Both the position numbers and the translations under genes were made by a program. The notes beneath the pieces were generated by a model. It did no database searches. It worked only from the letters and a program-made list of their open reading frames with translations, and was not told the origin of the DNA. A stretch of DNA of 64,000 nt from Tunturiibacter gelidiferens. Its GTDB lineage: Bacteria > Acidobacteriota > Terriglobia > Terriglobales > Acidobacteriaceae. Where the stretch lies: positions 62,001 to 126,000 of the forward strand of contig NZ_JACCCV010000002.1 in NCBI RefSeq assembly GCF_013410115.1, written 5' to 3'. Positions 35,672 to 44,014 of the stretch are shown here, one piece after another (position 1 is the stretch's first letter; each line of letters starts with the position of its first letter).

Positions 35672-37012
35672 CTATAGCTCCATCGCGTTCAGCCGTGCCA
35701 CACTCTCCTGCATCGTCACGCGCTCGTCGCTTCCCTGTTCAAGAAATGCACGCAAGGCCGGCATCGCCCGAACCGCCCGATCCAGGTCCTCATCGGTCCC
35801 TGCCTTGTAAGCTCCAATGCGGATCAAATCCTCCGACCGCGCATGTGCCGCGAGCAGTCTTCGCACCTTCGAAGCCTGCGCACGATGCTCCGGCATAGTC
35901 ACCGCAGGCATCAACCGGCTTAGCGAATCCAGCACGTTTACGGGCGGATACCATCCACTCGCTGCCATCGACCGCGACAACACCACATGTCCATCCAGCA
36001 GCGATCGCACCGCATCCACCACCGGATCCTGCTGGTCGTCACCCTCCATCAACACCGTATAAAACGCCGTAATACTCCCGTTGCGGAAGTTGCCCGCGCG
36101 CTCGACCAGCTTCGCCAGCTTTGCAAACACCGATGGCGTATACCCCTTACTAGCCGGAGGCTCTCCCGCCGCAAGTCCCAGCTCTCGCGCCGCCATCGCA
36201 TACCGCGTCAACGAATCCAACACAAGCAGAACATGCTTCCCGCGCGCCGCATAGAACTCGGCCACAGAGGTCGCCGCCATCGCCGCCCGCATCCGTAGCA
36301 AAGGACTCTGATCCGACGTCGAAACCAGCACGACCGATCGCTTACGCCCTTCCTCCCCCAGCGAATCCTCCACAAACTCCCGCACCTCGCGCCCGCGTTC
36401 CCCCACCAGCCCGACCACCGTAAGGTCAGCCGCCGTGTTCCGCGTCATCATCCCGATCAACGTGCTCTTGCCCACACCCGAACCGCCAAAGATCCCCACT
36501 CGCTGCCCGCGCCCAACCGTCAACATCCCATCCAACACGCGGAGGCCCGTCTGCAACGGCTCTCGAATCGGCTCACGCTCCATCGGATGCGGCACAGTAC
36601 CATCGAGAGGCCACATCTCTACCGCCCTCGGCGTCGGCAGCCCATCAAGCGGAGCCCCCAAAGCATCGACGATCCGTCCTTCCATCTCCGTCCCTACGGC
36701 GATCTGCGGTGTCACTCCCATCGCCAGCACCGCATCCCCGTATCGAATTCCTTGTGTCTCCTTCAAAGGCATCGCCAGCACATGCCGTCCGCGAAATCCG
36801 ATCACCTCGGCTCTATGCCTCTGCCCCTCGCTATCAACAATCTCGCAGCACTCCCCCACCGAACACAGTGGACCCTCAGCCTCCACTGTCTGCCCATTCG
36901 CCTCCACCACTCGACCACTCCACCGCCAGGCCGGCCGATGTGCCAGCTGGGTCATATAGGTGCCCAGACCGATAGAATTCACATCCACCGTGCGCTGTGC
37001 GTCGTTGCTCAT
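35672..37012 (-). CDS. fliI: Flagellum-specific export ATPase FliI
   Basis: 446 residues, standard length. Walker A is GIFGGSGVGKSTLIGMM, Walker B is HVLLVLDSLTRYAMA, and the T3SS ATPase signature is PPASKGYTPSVFAKLAKLVERAG. The N-terminal beta-barrel domain and C-terminal helical domain match F1-beta-like export ATPases. It forms a hexamer at the export gate with FliH and FliJ. Its start overlaps the end of fliH by 4 nt. Confidence 0.97.
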   Translation of the reverse strand: MSNDAQRTVDVNSIGLGTYMTQLAHRPAWRWSGRVVEANGQTVEAEGPLCSVGECCEIVDSEGQRHRAEVIGFRGRHVLAMPLKETQGIRYGDAVLAMGVTPQIAVGTEMEGRIVDALGAPLDGLPTPRAVEMWPLDGTVPHPMEREPIREPLQTGLRVLDGMLTVGRGQRVGIFGGSGVGKSTLIGMMTRNTAADLTVVGLVGERGREVREFVEDSLGEEGRKRSVVLVSTSDQSPLLRMRAAMAATSVAEFYAARGKHVLLVLDSLTRYAMAARELGLAAGEPPASKGYTPSVFAKLAKLVERAGNFRNGSITAFYTVLMEGDDQQDPVVDAVRSLLDGHVVLSRSMAASGWYPPVNVLDSLSRLMPAVTMPEHRAQASKVRRLLAAHARSEDLIRIGAYKAGTDEDLDRAVRAMPALRAFLEQGSDERVTMQESVARLNAMEL

Positions 37013-37749
37013 GCCGGCCTCTGCTGCATCAGATCGAAGAAGCCTCGTTCAATCTCCTCCAACTGCGCACTCACGCCCAGCTCCACTCTGCCAACGTTGG
37101 TTTCGAGCACACATTCACCAGCCACCAGCCGCTCATCTCCCACCAACTTCAGAGCAGACTCCTGATTCGCAGCAAATACCCCCTGCCACATCTCGACCTC
37201 GCCGGCAGGCACGCGCAGCACTACCGCACTATCCTTTGCAACCTTCTCGAGCGCTACTCTTACCACGCCTGTCAACAGAAGTGGATCAAGCTTCGCCTCA
37301 CGATGGAGTACCCGTGCAGCGATTGCCAATGCCAACTTAACGACCTCACCCTCCACTCCGGCAAAATACCTCGTCCGTTCCTGGAAAAACTCCTCTTCAA
37401 CTTTTTGCAGTTGCGAGCGCTCCTTCGCAATCCTCTCCTCAAGCTCGGCCTCCCACAAAAGACGAGCCTCAACCACCGCCTCACTCCGCGCTGTTCCAAC
37501 CTGTGCCGACATCTGCTCCGCCTGCGACCGCAACCGTCCGTCCAGTGCCTCTTCTTCCTTCAGCAAAGTCTCCACATCAACAATCTTGTCCTCTGTCACG
37601 ATCTCTGCAGCGGGCTCCTGCCGATCCACCGGATAAAACTCAAGCCGCGAAACGCTCCTGGCACTTGGCTTCACCAACCTCTCCGGCAACCGCATTGCAG
37701 CGCTGCGGACTGCATCTGTCCCGGCGTTCTCAGACGGCGAGATCATCAT
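37009..37749 (-). CDS. fliH: Flagellar export ATPase regulator FliH
   Basis: 246 residues. The central part is a long charged helix (about 75-130; EALDGRLRSQAEQMSAQVGT onward), and the C-terminal domain has VVKLALAIAARVLHREAKLDP and LVAGECVLETNVGRVELGVSAQL, the FliH/V-ATPase E-subunit pattern. It links FliI to FliN. It overlaps fliG by 20 nt upstream and fliI by 4 nt downstream. Confidence 0.92.
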   Translation of the reverse strand: MMISPSENAGTDAVRSAAMRLPERLVKPSARSVSRLEFYPVDRQEPAAEIVTEDKIVDVETLLKEEEALDGRLRSQAEQMSAQVGTARSEAVVEARLLWEAELEERIAKERSQLQKVEEEFFQERTRYFAGVEGEVVKLALAIAARVLHREAKLDPLLLTGVVRVALEKVAKDSAVVLRVPAGEVEMWQGVFAANQESALKLVGDERLVAGECVLETNVGRVELGVSAQLEEIERGFFDLMQQRPA

Positions 37750-38818
37750 CCACCTCCATCTTCAAGATCATCCTGCCCTCGCTCTCGAGCTGCCTTGCCA
37801 ATGCCAACAGCTCCTGCTGCGCTGCGTTGACGTCTCGCATCCGTACCGGCCCCATCACCTCCATGTCCTCCTTCAACATATCGACCGCGCGCGAACTCAT
37901 CGCCTTGAACAGATGAGCCTTCACATTGTCCTTACCACCCTTCAGCGCCATCGCAAGCACCTTCTTGTCGGCAGAACTTACGAACTCGCGAATACTCTCC
38001 GCCGGCACCGTGCAGAGGTCTTCGAAGACAAACATCAGCTCCCGTATTCCAATCGCCACCTTCGGCTCATTCTGTTCGATCTCTTCCAAAATTCCGCGAC
38101 TCTCGCCCTGGTCCAACCGGTTCAACAGCTCCGCGACTGCCTTGAAACCCGAATAGGATTTCCGCCCGCTCGACCCCATCTTCTCCATTCGCTTGTGCAA
38201 AGCCATCGCAACCGTCTGCGCCATCTCCGGCGAGAACTGCCGCATCTCCGCCAAACGTCGCACCACATCCACCCGCATCGCTCCCTGCAGATTCATCAAC
38301 ACCGTCGAGCCTCGCTTGGCATCCAGGTGCGCCAGCACCAGCGCCACCGTCTGCGAGTGTTCGTTCTCTAGAAATTTACTCAGGTGTTGTGCGTCCATAT
38401 TCTGCAACATCGCCATGTCGCCGTTCGTACGTTCGCGAATCTTCTTTACCTGTTGCAGCAGCTCCTCTGCCCTGGTCGCCCCAAATGCCTCCGTCAGCAA
38501 CTTGAGCGCGTAGTCCGGGCCGCCGCGAACCATGTACTGCTGCGTCTCCAGCAGTCCGTAAAACTCCGTCAGCACCTGCGTCAACTGCGCAGCCGGAACA
38601 TCTCCCAGCCGCGTAATCTCCTCGGTCACCCGGCGCACATCCGTCTCCGAAAGACTCAGAAAGAGCGTCTTCGCCAGTTCATCCCCGATCGCGACCATAA
38701 GGATCGCGGCCTTCCGCAGTCCTGGAATATCCGCCGGCACAAACCCCGACTCCGGTGTCAACAGCAGTGGATTCTGCCGCATCGTCTCTGCTCCTGAAAA
38801 CTGCATCGCTGTCCCCAT
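37730..38818 (-). CDS. fliG: Flagellar motor switch protein FliG
   Basis: 362 residues. Three FliG domains can be followed: N-terminal IPGLRKAAILMVAIGDELA (binds FliF), middle HLSKFLENEHSQTVALVLAHL, and C-terminal torque domain FVFEDLCTVPAESIREFVSSADKKVLAMALKG with the charged residues that meet the stator. The EHPQ motif of the middle domain reads EHSQ here. An N-terminal extension of about 30 residues precedes the first domain. It ends in an overlap with fliH and abuts fliF. Confidence 0.96.
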   Translation of the reverse strand: MGTAMQFSGAETMRQNPLLLTPESGFVPADIPGLRKAAILMVAIGDELAKTLFLSLSETDVRRVTEEITRLGDVPAAQLTQVLTEFYGLLETQQYMVRGGPDYALKLLTEAFGATRAEELLQQVKKIRERTNGDMAMLQNMDAQHLSKFLENEHSQTVALVLAHLDAKRGSTVLMNLQGAMRVDVVRRLAEMRQFSPEMAQTVAMALHKRMEKMGSSGRKSYSGFKAVAELLNRLDQGESRGILEEIEQNEPKVAIGIRELMFVFEDLCTVPAESIREFVSSADKKVLAMALKGGKDNVKAHLFKAMSSRAVDMLKEDMEVMGPVRMRDVNAAQQELLALARQLESEGRMILKMEVDDDLAV

Positions 38819-40608
38819 TACGACCTCTCCTCAGACGTCCCAATCCATGCCTCGATCAACCGCGTGCTCTGCCCCGGCTCCCGCCGAATGTGCTCCGACA
38901 CCTGCTCAAAGATTCCCTGCTGCAACTGGTAAGTCTTGTTCCTGGCTCGCGGCAGCATCTCGTCCGGAGCTTCACTCGAGGCCAATAGTTGCTCCTCGTC
39001 GTTGTTCATCCCAACGTGTCCGGTATCGGCTGGCAGCAGCATCGGTTCACGCAAGGTCGCTGTCATCTGGGTCGCCACGGGACGCAATACAAACAGCACC
39101 AGCAACACGCCGCAAAGCCCAATTACCGCCGTTCGCATTAGTCCTGGCTGCGTATGCAGCAACCCGCGCACCTCTTCCATCAGCCTGTCCATCGTTGGCG
39201 GCTTCACCTCAGGCGCGTTCGTGCTGAAGCTCACGTTCTGCATCACCACCTGGTCGCCGCGGCGCGCGTCGTATCCAACCGCGGCCTGTGCCAGCTCCTC
39301 CAGCCGATGCATCTCCTCCGCGCTGCGCGGCTTCCAAACCACATGCTCCAGCTTCCCCGCGCCTTCGGTCATGCTCCGATCATTCACCACGACCGCAGCC
39401 GACACACGCCGCACCCGCCCCGGCCCCTGCTCCGTATGCACCAGATGTTTTGTAACTCCATAGGTTCCATTCTCCTGATGGATGCTCTGCCCTTGAGCTC
39501 CATTCTGCTGCGGATACACCGGCAACGCCTGGGTCTGCTTCTGCAGCAGCGGTGGAGTACCCGGCGCAGCCGCCACCTGCGATCCCGCCACCGCACCCTC
39601 AGGCGACGCGCCAGGCGAATTACTTGCCGTCCCAGGAATACCCGAGGGCCCTCCCCGCCCAGTCGATACCTGTTCGCTCTTCTGCATACTCAACGTCGCC
39701 ACTTCAGTCGGGTCGTAAACCTCGTCGGTCCGCTCCTCGCTGCCTTCGTCGTAACTCACATTCACCGTTGCCCGCACATTGTCGCGTCCAGCCAGCGGCT
39801 CCAGCATCGCGACCAGCTTCGCCTCCATCGCCTGCTCCGCATCAGCTTCTGCCGCATTGCTCGAACGCGGCTTGAAGTTCACGCGCCCATCCGCATCCAC
39901 CAGCGTCACCTGGTCCGCACTCAGATTCTCCACCGACCCCGCCACCAAACTGCGGATCGCATCGGCCTGCTCCGGATCAAGCGCCGCCCGCTTCAGCTTC
40001 AACACTACCGACGCCTTCGCCACCTTCTCTTCCGCTGTAAACAAGGATGGCTGCGGCAGCACAAGGTGCACACGCGCCGACTTCACCACTCCCAGCGTTC
40101 CAATCGTGTGTTCGAGCTCGCCTTCCAAAGCACGCTGATAGTTCACCCGCTCATCGAACTCACTACCCACCCAGTTCGGCTTGTCAAACAACTCAAAGCC
40201 AAGTCGCCCGCTCTGCGGCATTCCTTTCGCAGCAACCTCCATCCGAGCCTTATCCAACATATCCGCCGGCACCTGGACCCCAGCACCATCCGCCGTCGTC
40301 TCGTACGGAATCCCCGCCGCCGCAAGCTCCTGCGAGACCTGTTGCACGTCCTTCCCATCGAGACCGTTGAACAGCACGCGCCAATCCGGACGCCCCGCCA
40401 ACCAGACCATCCCAGCGCACACAGCCGCTAGAAAGACTCCAGCCGCAATCAGCCACGTTCTCTTCGCCGCAGGCATCGCCATCAGCCGCTCACGCATCGC
40501 CGAAACCATCGCCTGCGTCTTCTCGAGCGGTGTACCGCCAGCCACACCAGCGCCGGCTTGTCCCGCTCGTTGAATCCCCGCCCCGCCAACCTGTTCTGTC
40601 TCAGCCAT
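38818..40608 (-). CDS. fliF: Flagellar MS-ring protein FliF
   Basis: 596 residues. The first membrane segment (TWLIAAGVFLAAVCAGMVWLA) follows a Gly/Ala-rich N-terminus; the second lies near GLMRTAVIGLCGVLLVLFVL (about residue 500). The periplasmic part has the family pattern FNGLDGKDVQQVSQELAAAGI and AALDPEQADAIRSLVAGSVENL. A Pro/Gln/Gly-rich insertion sits around residues 315-375. The C-terminal cytoplasmic end binds FliG, encoded directly downstream. It forms the MS-ring, the base of flagellar assembly. Confidence 0.96.
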   Translation of the reverse strand: MAETEQVGGAGIQRAGQAGAGVAGGTPLEKTQAMVSAMRERLMAMPAAKRTWLIAAGVFLAAVCAGMVWLAGRPDWRVLFNGLDGKDVQQVSQELAAAGIPYETTADGAGVQVPADMLDKARMEVAAKGMPQSGRLGFELFDKPNWVGSEFDERVNYQRALEGELEHTIGTLGVVKSARVHLVLPQPSLFTAEEKVAKASVVLKLKRAALDPEQADAIRSLVAGSVENLSADQVTLVDADGRVNFKPRSSNAAEADAEQAMEAKLVAMLEPLAGRDNVRATVNVSYDEGSEERTDEVYDPTEVATLSMQKSEQVSTGRGGPSGIPGTASNSPGASPEGAVAGSQVAAAPGTPPLLQKQTQALPVYPQQNGAQGQSIHQENGTYGVTKHLVHTEQGPGRVRRVSAAVVVNDRSMTEGAGKLEHVVWKPRSAEEMHRLEELAQAAVGYDARRGDQVVMQNVSFSTNAPEVKPPTMDRLMEEVRGLLHTQPGLMRTAVIGLCGVLLVLFVLRPVATQMTATLREPMLLPADTGHVGMNNDEEQLLASSEAPDEMLPRARNKTYQLQQGIFEQVSEHIRREPGQSTRLIEAWIGTSEERS

Positions 40609-40640
40609 CTCGCCCCAGCGTCTCTCTGAACTCTAAGTTC

Positions 40641-40976
40641 CTAAAACTGCATGCCCATCATCTGCTGATAAGCGCCTACTGCCTTGTTTCGCACCTGCAG
40701 TGCCAGTTCAAACGCCATATTCGCCTTCTGCGTCGCAATCATTGCGTCGTGAACCTCAACACCCGAGCCATTCAACAATCCGGTCACGGCCTCCGACGCC
40801 TTCTGGTCGAGCTTCGTCGTCTCCTTCACCATCGACTGCAACACCCCCGCAAACGGCACGCTGCCCGCGCCCCCTGCGTTCGACGCCGCAACCCCGGCGT
40901 CACTCAGAAAGCCATCATCGAGGCCCCCCATCCCCACTCCGCTCATCACTCCGGAACCAACAGGTAATCCGACCAC
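40641..40976 (-). CDS. fliE: Flagellar hook-basal body adaptor FliE
   Basis: 111 residues from a GTG start. The C-terminal half is typical: VPFAGVLQSMVKETTKLDQKA followed by GLLNGSGVEVHDAMIATQKANMAFELALQVRNKAVGAYQ. FliE joins the MS-ring to the rod. The first 35 residues are a Gly-rich, poorly conserved extension. It lies between flgC and fliF in the usual flgB-flgC-fliE-fliF order. Confidence 0.95.
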   Translation of the reverse strand: MVGLPVGSGVMSGVGMGGLDDGFLSDAGVAASNAGGAGSVPFAGVLQSMVKETTKLDQKASEAVTGLLNGSGVEVHDAMIATQKANMAFELALQVRNKAVGAYQQMMGMQF

Positions 40977-41053
40977 AATCCCTCCCTCTCCTTCTTATCT
41001 CTTCTCTGTCTTCACGCCCTGCACGATCGCCTTACTTCACCTACACTGGCTCT

Positions 41054-41581
41054 TTACTTCAATAGATCAAGCGAAGAGTTGAAGATGCTCTTCTCCGCCG
41101 TAATCGCCGAGGCATTCATCCCATACGACCGCGTCGCCCCCATCAGATCCACCATCTCGGTCAGCGGGTTGATATCCGGATACGCTACAAATCCATCCGC
41201 CCCCGCATCCGGATGCGAGGGGTCATACCGTTCGAGCGGCTTACTTGCATCTGCGATCACACCAGTCACTTCAACTCCGCCCGGCGTCGGATTGGCAGCC
41301 GTCAGATCACCACTCAAACCACCGCTGATTCCACCGGTGTAGATATTTTTGAAGCCACTCCCAGCACCAACGCTCGAGCCACCGCCCAACTGGTTTGCCA
41401 TCGACTCCTGAAACGTCCCGCCACCCTGGGCTTCAAACACCACATGGTGCCGCTGATACGGCCCGCCCTCAGGCGTCCGTGTCGTCTCGGCGTTGGCCAT
41501 ATTCGAAGCCACCACCTCAGCCCGTACCCGCTCGGCCTTCAACGCCGAACCACTCACATCCATCACTCCGAAGATATTCAT
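41054..41581 (-). CDS. flgC: Proximal rod protein FlgC
   Basis: 175 residues, longer than usual (about 134-150). N-terminal MNIFGVMDVSGSALKAERVR and NMANAETTRTPEGGPYQR and C-terminal YPDINPLTEMVDLMGATRSY and NASAITAEKSIFNSSLDLL are clear FlgC motifs. The extra length is a Gly/Ser-rich insertion at about residues 58-95. It starts 3 nt after flgB. Confidence 0.95.
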   Translation of the reverse strand: MNIFGVMDVSGSALKAERVRAEVVASNMANAETTRTPEGGPYQRHHVVFEAQGGGTFQESMANQLGGGSSVGAGSGFKNIYTGGISGGLSGDLTAANPTPGGVEVTGVIADASKPLERYDPSHPDAGADGFVAYPDINPLTEMVDLMGATRSYGMNASAITAEKSIFNSSLDLLK

Positions 41582-41584
41582 GGC

Positions 41585-41953
41585 TTATTTCGAATCCATA
41601 TGAATTGCGCTCATCACCGTCGCAAACTCGCCCTTCAAAAGCTGCGTCCCCAGCTTGAACTGCATCTGCGCCTTAGCAAGCTGCAAGCCCTCGCGGTCCA
41701 TCGACACGTTATTTCCATCCGGCCGTGCCACCAGTCCATCGACATCCTGCATCGGAGCCTGCACGCCCTCAAGACCCGCCGCGCCCGCGCCATCGTTCAA
41801 CTGCTGCGCAAACACCTCTTCGAAATCGAAGCCCTGGGTCTTGAACCCAGGCGTATCCACATTCGCCATATTCCTGGCAGTCCCCTGCATCTGCTGACTG
41901 GTCAGATCCAGATATCGTCCCAACGCGTCGCCCATCGCTGTCGTCGTCTGCAT
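41585..41953 (-). CDS. flgB: Proximal rod protein FlgB, start codon within an inverted repeat
   Basis: 122 residues from the ATG at 41953, supported by GGAGG 10 nt upstream; an in-frame start at 41998 would add 15 residues. The motif DLTSQQMQGTARNMANVDTPGFKTQ is the conserved rod/hook N-terminal helix. It is the first gene of the structural flagellar run. Its ribosome binding site lies in the loop, and its start codon in the arm, of an 11-bp perfect inverted repeat (41948-41986), which suggests translational or operator control. Confidence 0.93.
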   Translation of the reverse strand: MQTTTAMGDALGRYLDLTSQQMQGTARNMANVDTPGFKTQGFDFEEVFAQQLNDGAGAAGLEGVQAPMQDVDGLVARPDGNNVSMDREGLQLAKAQMQFKLGTQLLKGEFATVMSAIHMDSK

Positions 41954-41986
41954 ATGTCCTGCACCTCCACGCCATGACATATGCAG
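41948..41986 (-). promoter_or_regulatory. Perfect inverted repeat enclosing the flgB ribosome binding site
   Basis: CTGCATATGTC (41948-41958) and GACATATGCAG (41976-41986) are exact reverse complements separated by 17 nt. On the mRNA the loop contains GGAGG and the 3' arm contains the AUG, so folding would hide the start codon. It could instead be a DNA operator. Confidence 0.6.
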
Positions 41987-42344
41987 TCGTACGACCAAAC
42001 AAAAGCGCTCTCAAATGAGAGCGCTCTTATCAATCTCCAACTCCGAATTGTCTTTCAGCTCAAGACTGCTGCCTGGAAACGAAGCGCAATCCGACGGTCT
42101 AAAAATAAAGCTCGAAATCGTGGCGCATCTTCTGCCGCGCAAAAAGTGACTGCTAAAACACCACGTTTACCACGCACCTCACCACGTCTTCACCACCAAA
42201 ACTTCACGACGAAAACCTAAATTTTCCCAGAAACCCCACAAAAGCAAGGTCCTCATCCACGAAGGAAATATTCACCTTACCGTAGCGATCCAGCGCAACC
42301 AGCCTCAACTCCGAGCTGCGCGTTCTAACTTCAAATCTCTGGAC
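41987..42344. other. Spacer between the regulatory trio and flgB
   Basis: About 360 bp without a gene. It contains the terminator at 42004-42025 and an AT-richer stretch. I looked for sigma-54 (GG-N10-GC) and sigma-28 sites reading toward flgB and found no convincing match. Confidence 0.5.
42000..42025 (-). terminator. Terminator or attenuator between the regulator genes and flgB
   Basis: On the minus strand AGCGCTCTCA-tt-TGAGAGCGCT is followed by TTTTGTTTGG. It should end the regulator transcript, or attenuate read-through into flgB. Confidence 0.75.
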
Positions 42345-43745
42345 CTAGCTTCGAGTAGCTCGCCGGAAACGAATCTCCTCCTCCCCAATCTCCATCTTGT
42401 CACCTGCCAGAATCGCGCCACGCTCGAGCACATGCATCAACTCCCGCACATTACCTGGCCAGTTATGCTCATACAGCTTCGCCTCCGCCCCGGTTGTCAG
42501 CCGCTTACGCGGCATCTCCTGACCCATCTGCTCCAGAATGTGCTCTGCGAGCAACCCAAGATCCTCCATCCGATCCCGCAACGCTGGCACCTCCACCGGG
42601 AAGACAGCCAGCCGATGGTAGAGGTCCAGCCGAAACGTTCTCTCCGCGCCAGTGCTCGTAGCCAGCTTCTCCAACGGTTGATGCGTCGCCGCGATCACCC
42701 TCACATCCACGCGCATCGTCTCGTTATCGCCAACCCGCTGCAACTCGCCACACTCCAGGAACCGCAGCATCTTCGCCTGCAGCGCCATCGGCATCTCACC
42801 AATCTCATCCAGAAAGAGCGTTCCCCCATGTGCCGCTTCAATCCGTCCGGTTCGCGACTGCACCGCCCCAGTAAAGGCTCCGCGCGTATGTCCAAACAGT
42901 TCAGCCTCCAGCAGAGCTTCAGGAATCGCGGCGCAGTTCAACACAGCAAACGGCTTCCCAGCGCGCTCGCTCAGGCGATGTAACGCCCGCGCCACAACTT
43001 CCTTCCCGGTTCCCGTCTCTCCTTCGATCAGCACAGTCGTTGACCGAGGAGCCACCAGCCGAATCAACCGCGTCAGTTCGCGCATCGGTTCGCTCGCACC
43101 AATCATCTCAGGCAACATCGCCTCGTTCTTCGCTACAGGCCGCGTTGCCTCCTCCCGCCCCAGCAGAACCGCAAGCGCCTGCCGCGTCGACTCCAGCCGA
43201 ACCTGCTCTTCTCTCTCCCGAGCTTCATCCTGTCCAACATCTTTTCGTACCGGAGACGGCATCCGAATCGGCGCCTTCGCTCCCACACCAGAGGCAGAGG
43301 CTGCCGGAGCCGGCGAAGGCACCGAGACCGGAGCCGCCGCCCAAGCCGCCGTATCGTTCACCGGAGCGTTCTGAGCCTCTCGTAACGCATGCAGCAACTC
43401 ATTACGCCGTGGACTCCGCGCTCCGCCATCCACACCGCCATCCACCCGAAGCAGCTCCATCGCTGGATACATCATCCGGATCACGCTCGCGAACTCCCCC
43501 ACCTCAAGATCCGGCAGCCAGCTATCGACCAGCAGCGCCTCTGAACGTGCGTCCTCAAGCTGCGCCATCGCCTCCGCCCCTCCACTGGCCTCGCGAACCT
43601 GCCACCGCAGCCCCGTTAGAGAAGCACGCAGCCGTTGCCGCAACCCCGCATCCGCACTCGCCAACACCACCGTCCGCGTAGCAGCCGCCTCGGCTGCATC
43701 CATATTTGACAATGAGTTCAACACCGACTCCCGTCCCATGCCCAT
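42345..43745 (-). CDS. Sigma-54-dependent activator of flagellar genes, without DNA-binding domain
   Basis: 466 residues from the ATG at 43745; a GTG at 43754 overlapping the previous stop is an alternative. A receiver-like domain (about 25-130) keeps an acceptor Asp74 in LLVDSWLPDLE. A Pro/Ala-rich linker follows, then the AAA+ domain: Walker A GETGTGKEVVARALH, the sigma-54-contact loop GHTRGAFTGAV, and Walker B GGTLFLDEIGEM. The protein stops shortly after the AAA+ lid (EIGEEEIRFRRATRS), so the Fis-type helix-turn-helix is missing, as in FlgR of Helicobacter. It would activate sigma-54 from solution. It is cotranscribed with a DHp-like mini-protein and an OmpR-type regulator. Confidence 0.9.
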   Translation of the reverse strand: MGMGRESVLNSLSNMDAAEAAATRTVVLASADAGLRQRLRASLTGLRWQVREASGGAEAMAQLEDARSEALLVDSWLPDLEVGEFASVIRMMYPAMELLRVDGGVDGGARSPRRNELLHALREAQNAPVNDTAAWAAAPVSVPSPAPAASASGVGAKAPIRMPSPVRKDVGQDEAREREEQVRLESTRQALAVLLGREEATRPVAKNEAMLPEMIGASEPMRELTRLIRLVAPRSTTVLIEGETGTGKEVVARALHRLSERAGKPFAVLNCAAIPEALLEAELFGHTRGAFTGAVQSRTGRIEAAHGGTLFLDEIGEMPMALQAKMLRFLECGELQRVGDNETMRVDVRVIAATHQPLEKLATSTGAERTFRLDLYHRLAVFPVEVPALRDRMEDLGLLAEHILEQMGQEMPRKRLTTGAEAKLYEHNWPGNVRELMHVLERGAILAGDKMEIGEEEIRFRRATRS

Positions 43746-43750
43746 CTCCG

Positions 43751-44014
43751 TCACCCTATCCTCTCGTCGTTCGTATCCGCCTTCACCTGCTGCAACATCG
43801 TCCTCATCGTTCCAACCGTCTGGTTCAACCGCACACACTCTTTCAAAGCCTCTCGAATTGCCTCCAGCATCGCATCCGGCTCTCCGATCATCTCGCCCAT
43901 CGCCAGCCTGCACTGCAACACCGTCAACGGCTGGCAAAGACCGTGCAACGCGACATCAAGGCGCTCCACAAACTCTGCGCGACCTGCCTCTTGCACCAGC
44001 TCACGCACCGGCAT
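43751..44014 (-). CDS. Histidine-kinase dimerisation-like mini-protein
   Basis: 87 residues from ATG 44014 (a GTG at 44023 is possible). The sequence VERLDVALHGLCQPLTVLQC matches the H-box of histidine kinases, with His24 followed by the conserved L-x-Q-P-L-T. A second helix (DAMLEAIREALKECVRLNQTV) completes a DHp-type helical hairpin. No ATP-binding domain follows. The gene overlaps the response regulator upstream and its TGA touches the activator gene downstream. It could be a histidine phosphotransfer protein or a dimerisation partner for a separate kinase. This is inference from the motif. Confidence 0.65.
   Translation of the reverse strand: MPVRELVQEAGRAEFVERLDVALHGLCQPLTVLQCRLAMGEMIGEPDAMLEAIREALKECVRLNQTVGTMRTMLQQVKADTNDERIG

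Noticed and set aside
41954-41980. TGGCGTGGAGGTGC before flgB as a sigma-54 promoter
   Set aside because: The GG to GC spacing is 9 instead of 10 nt, and the sequence is the ribosome binding site region within the inverted repeat.
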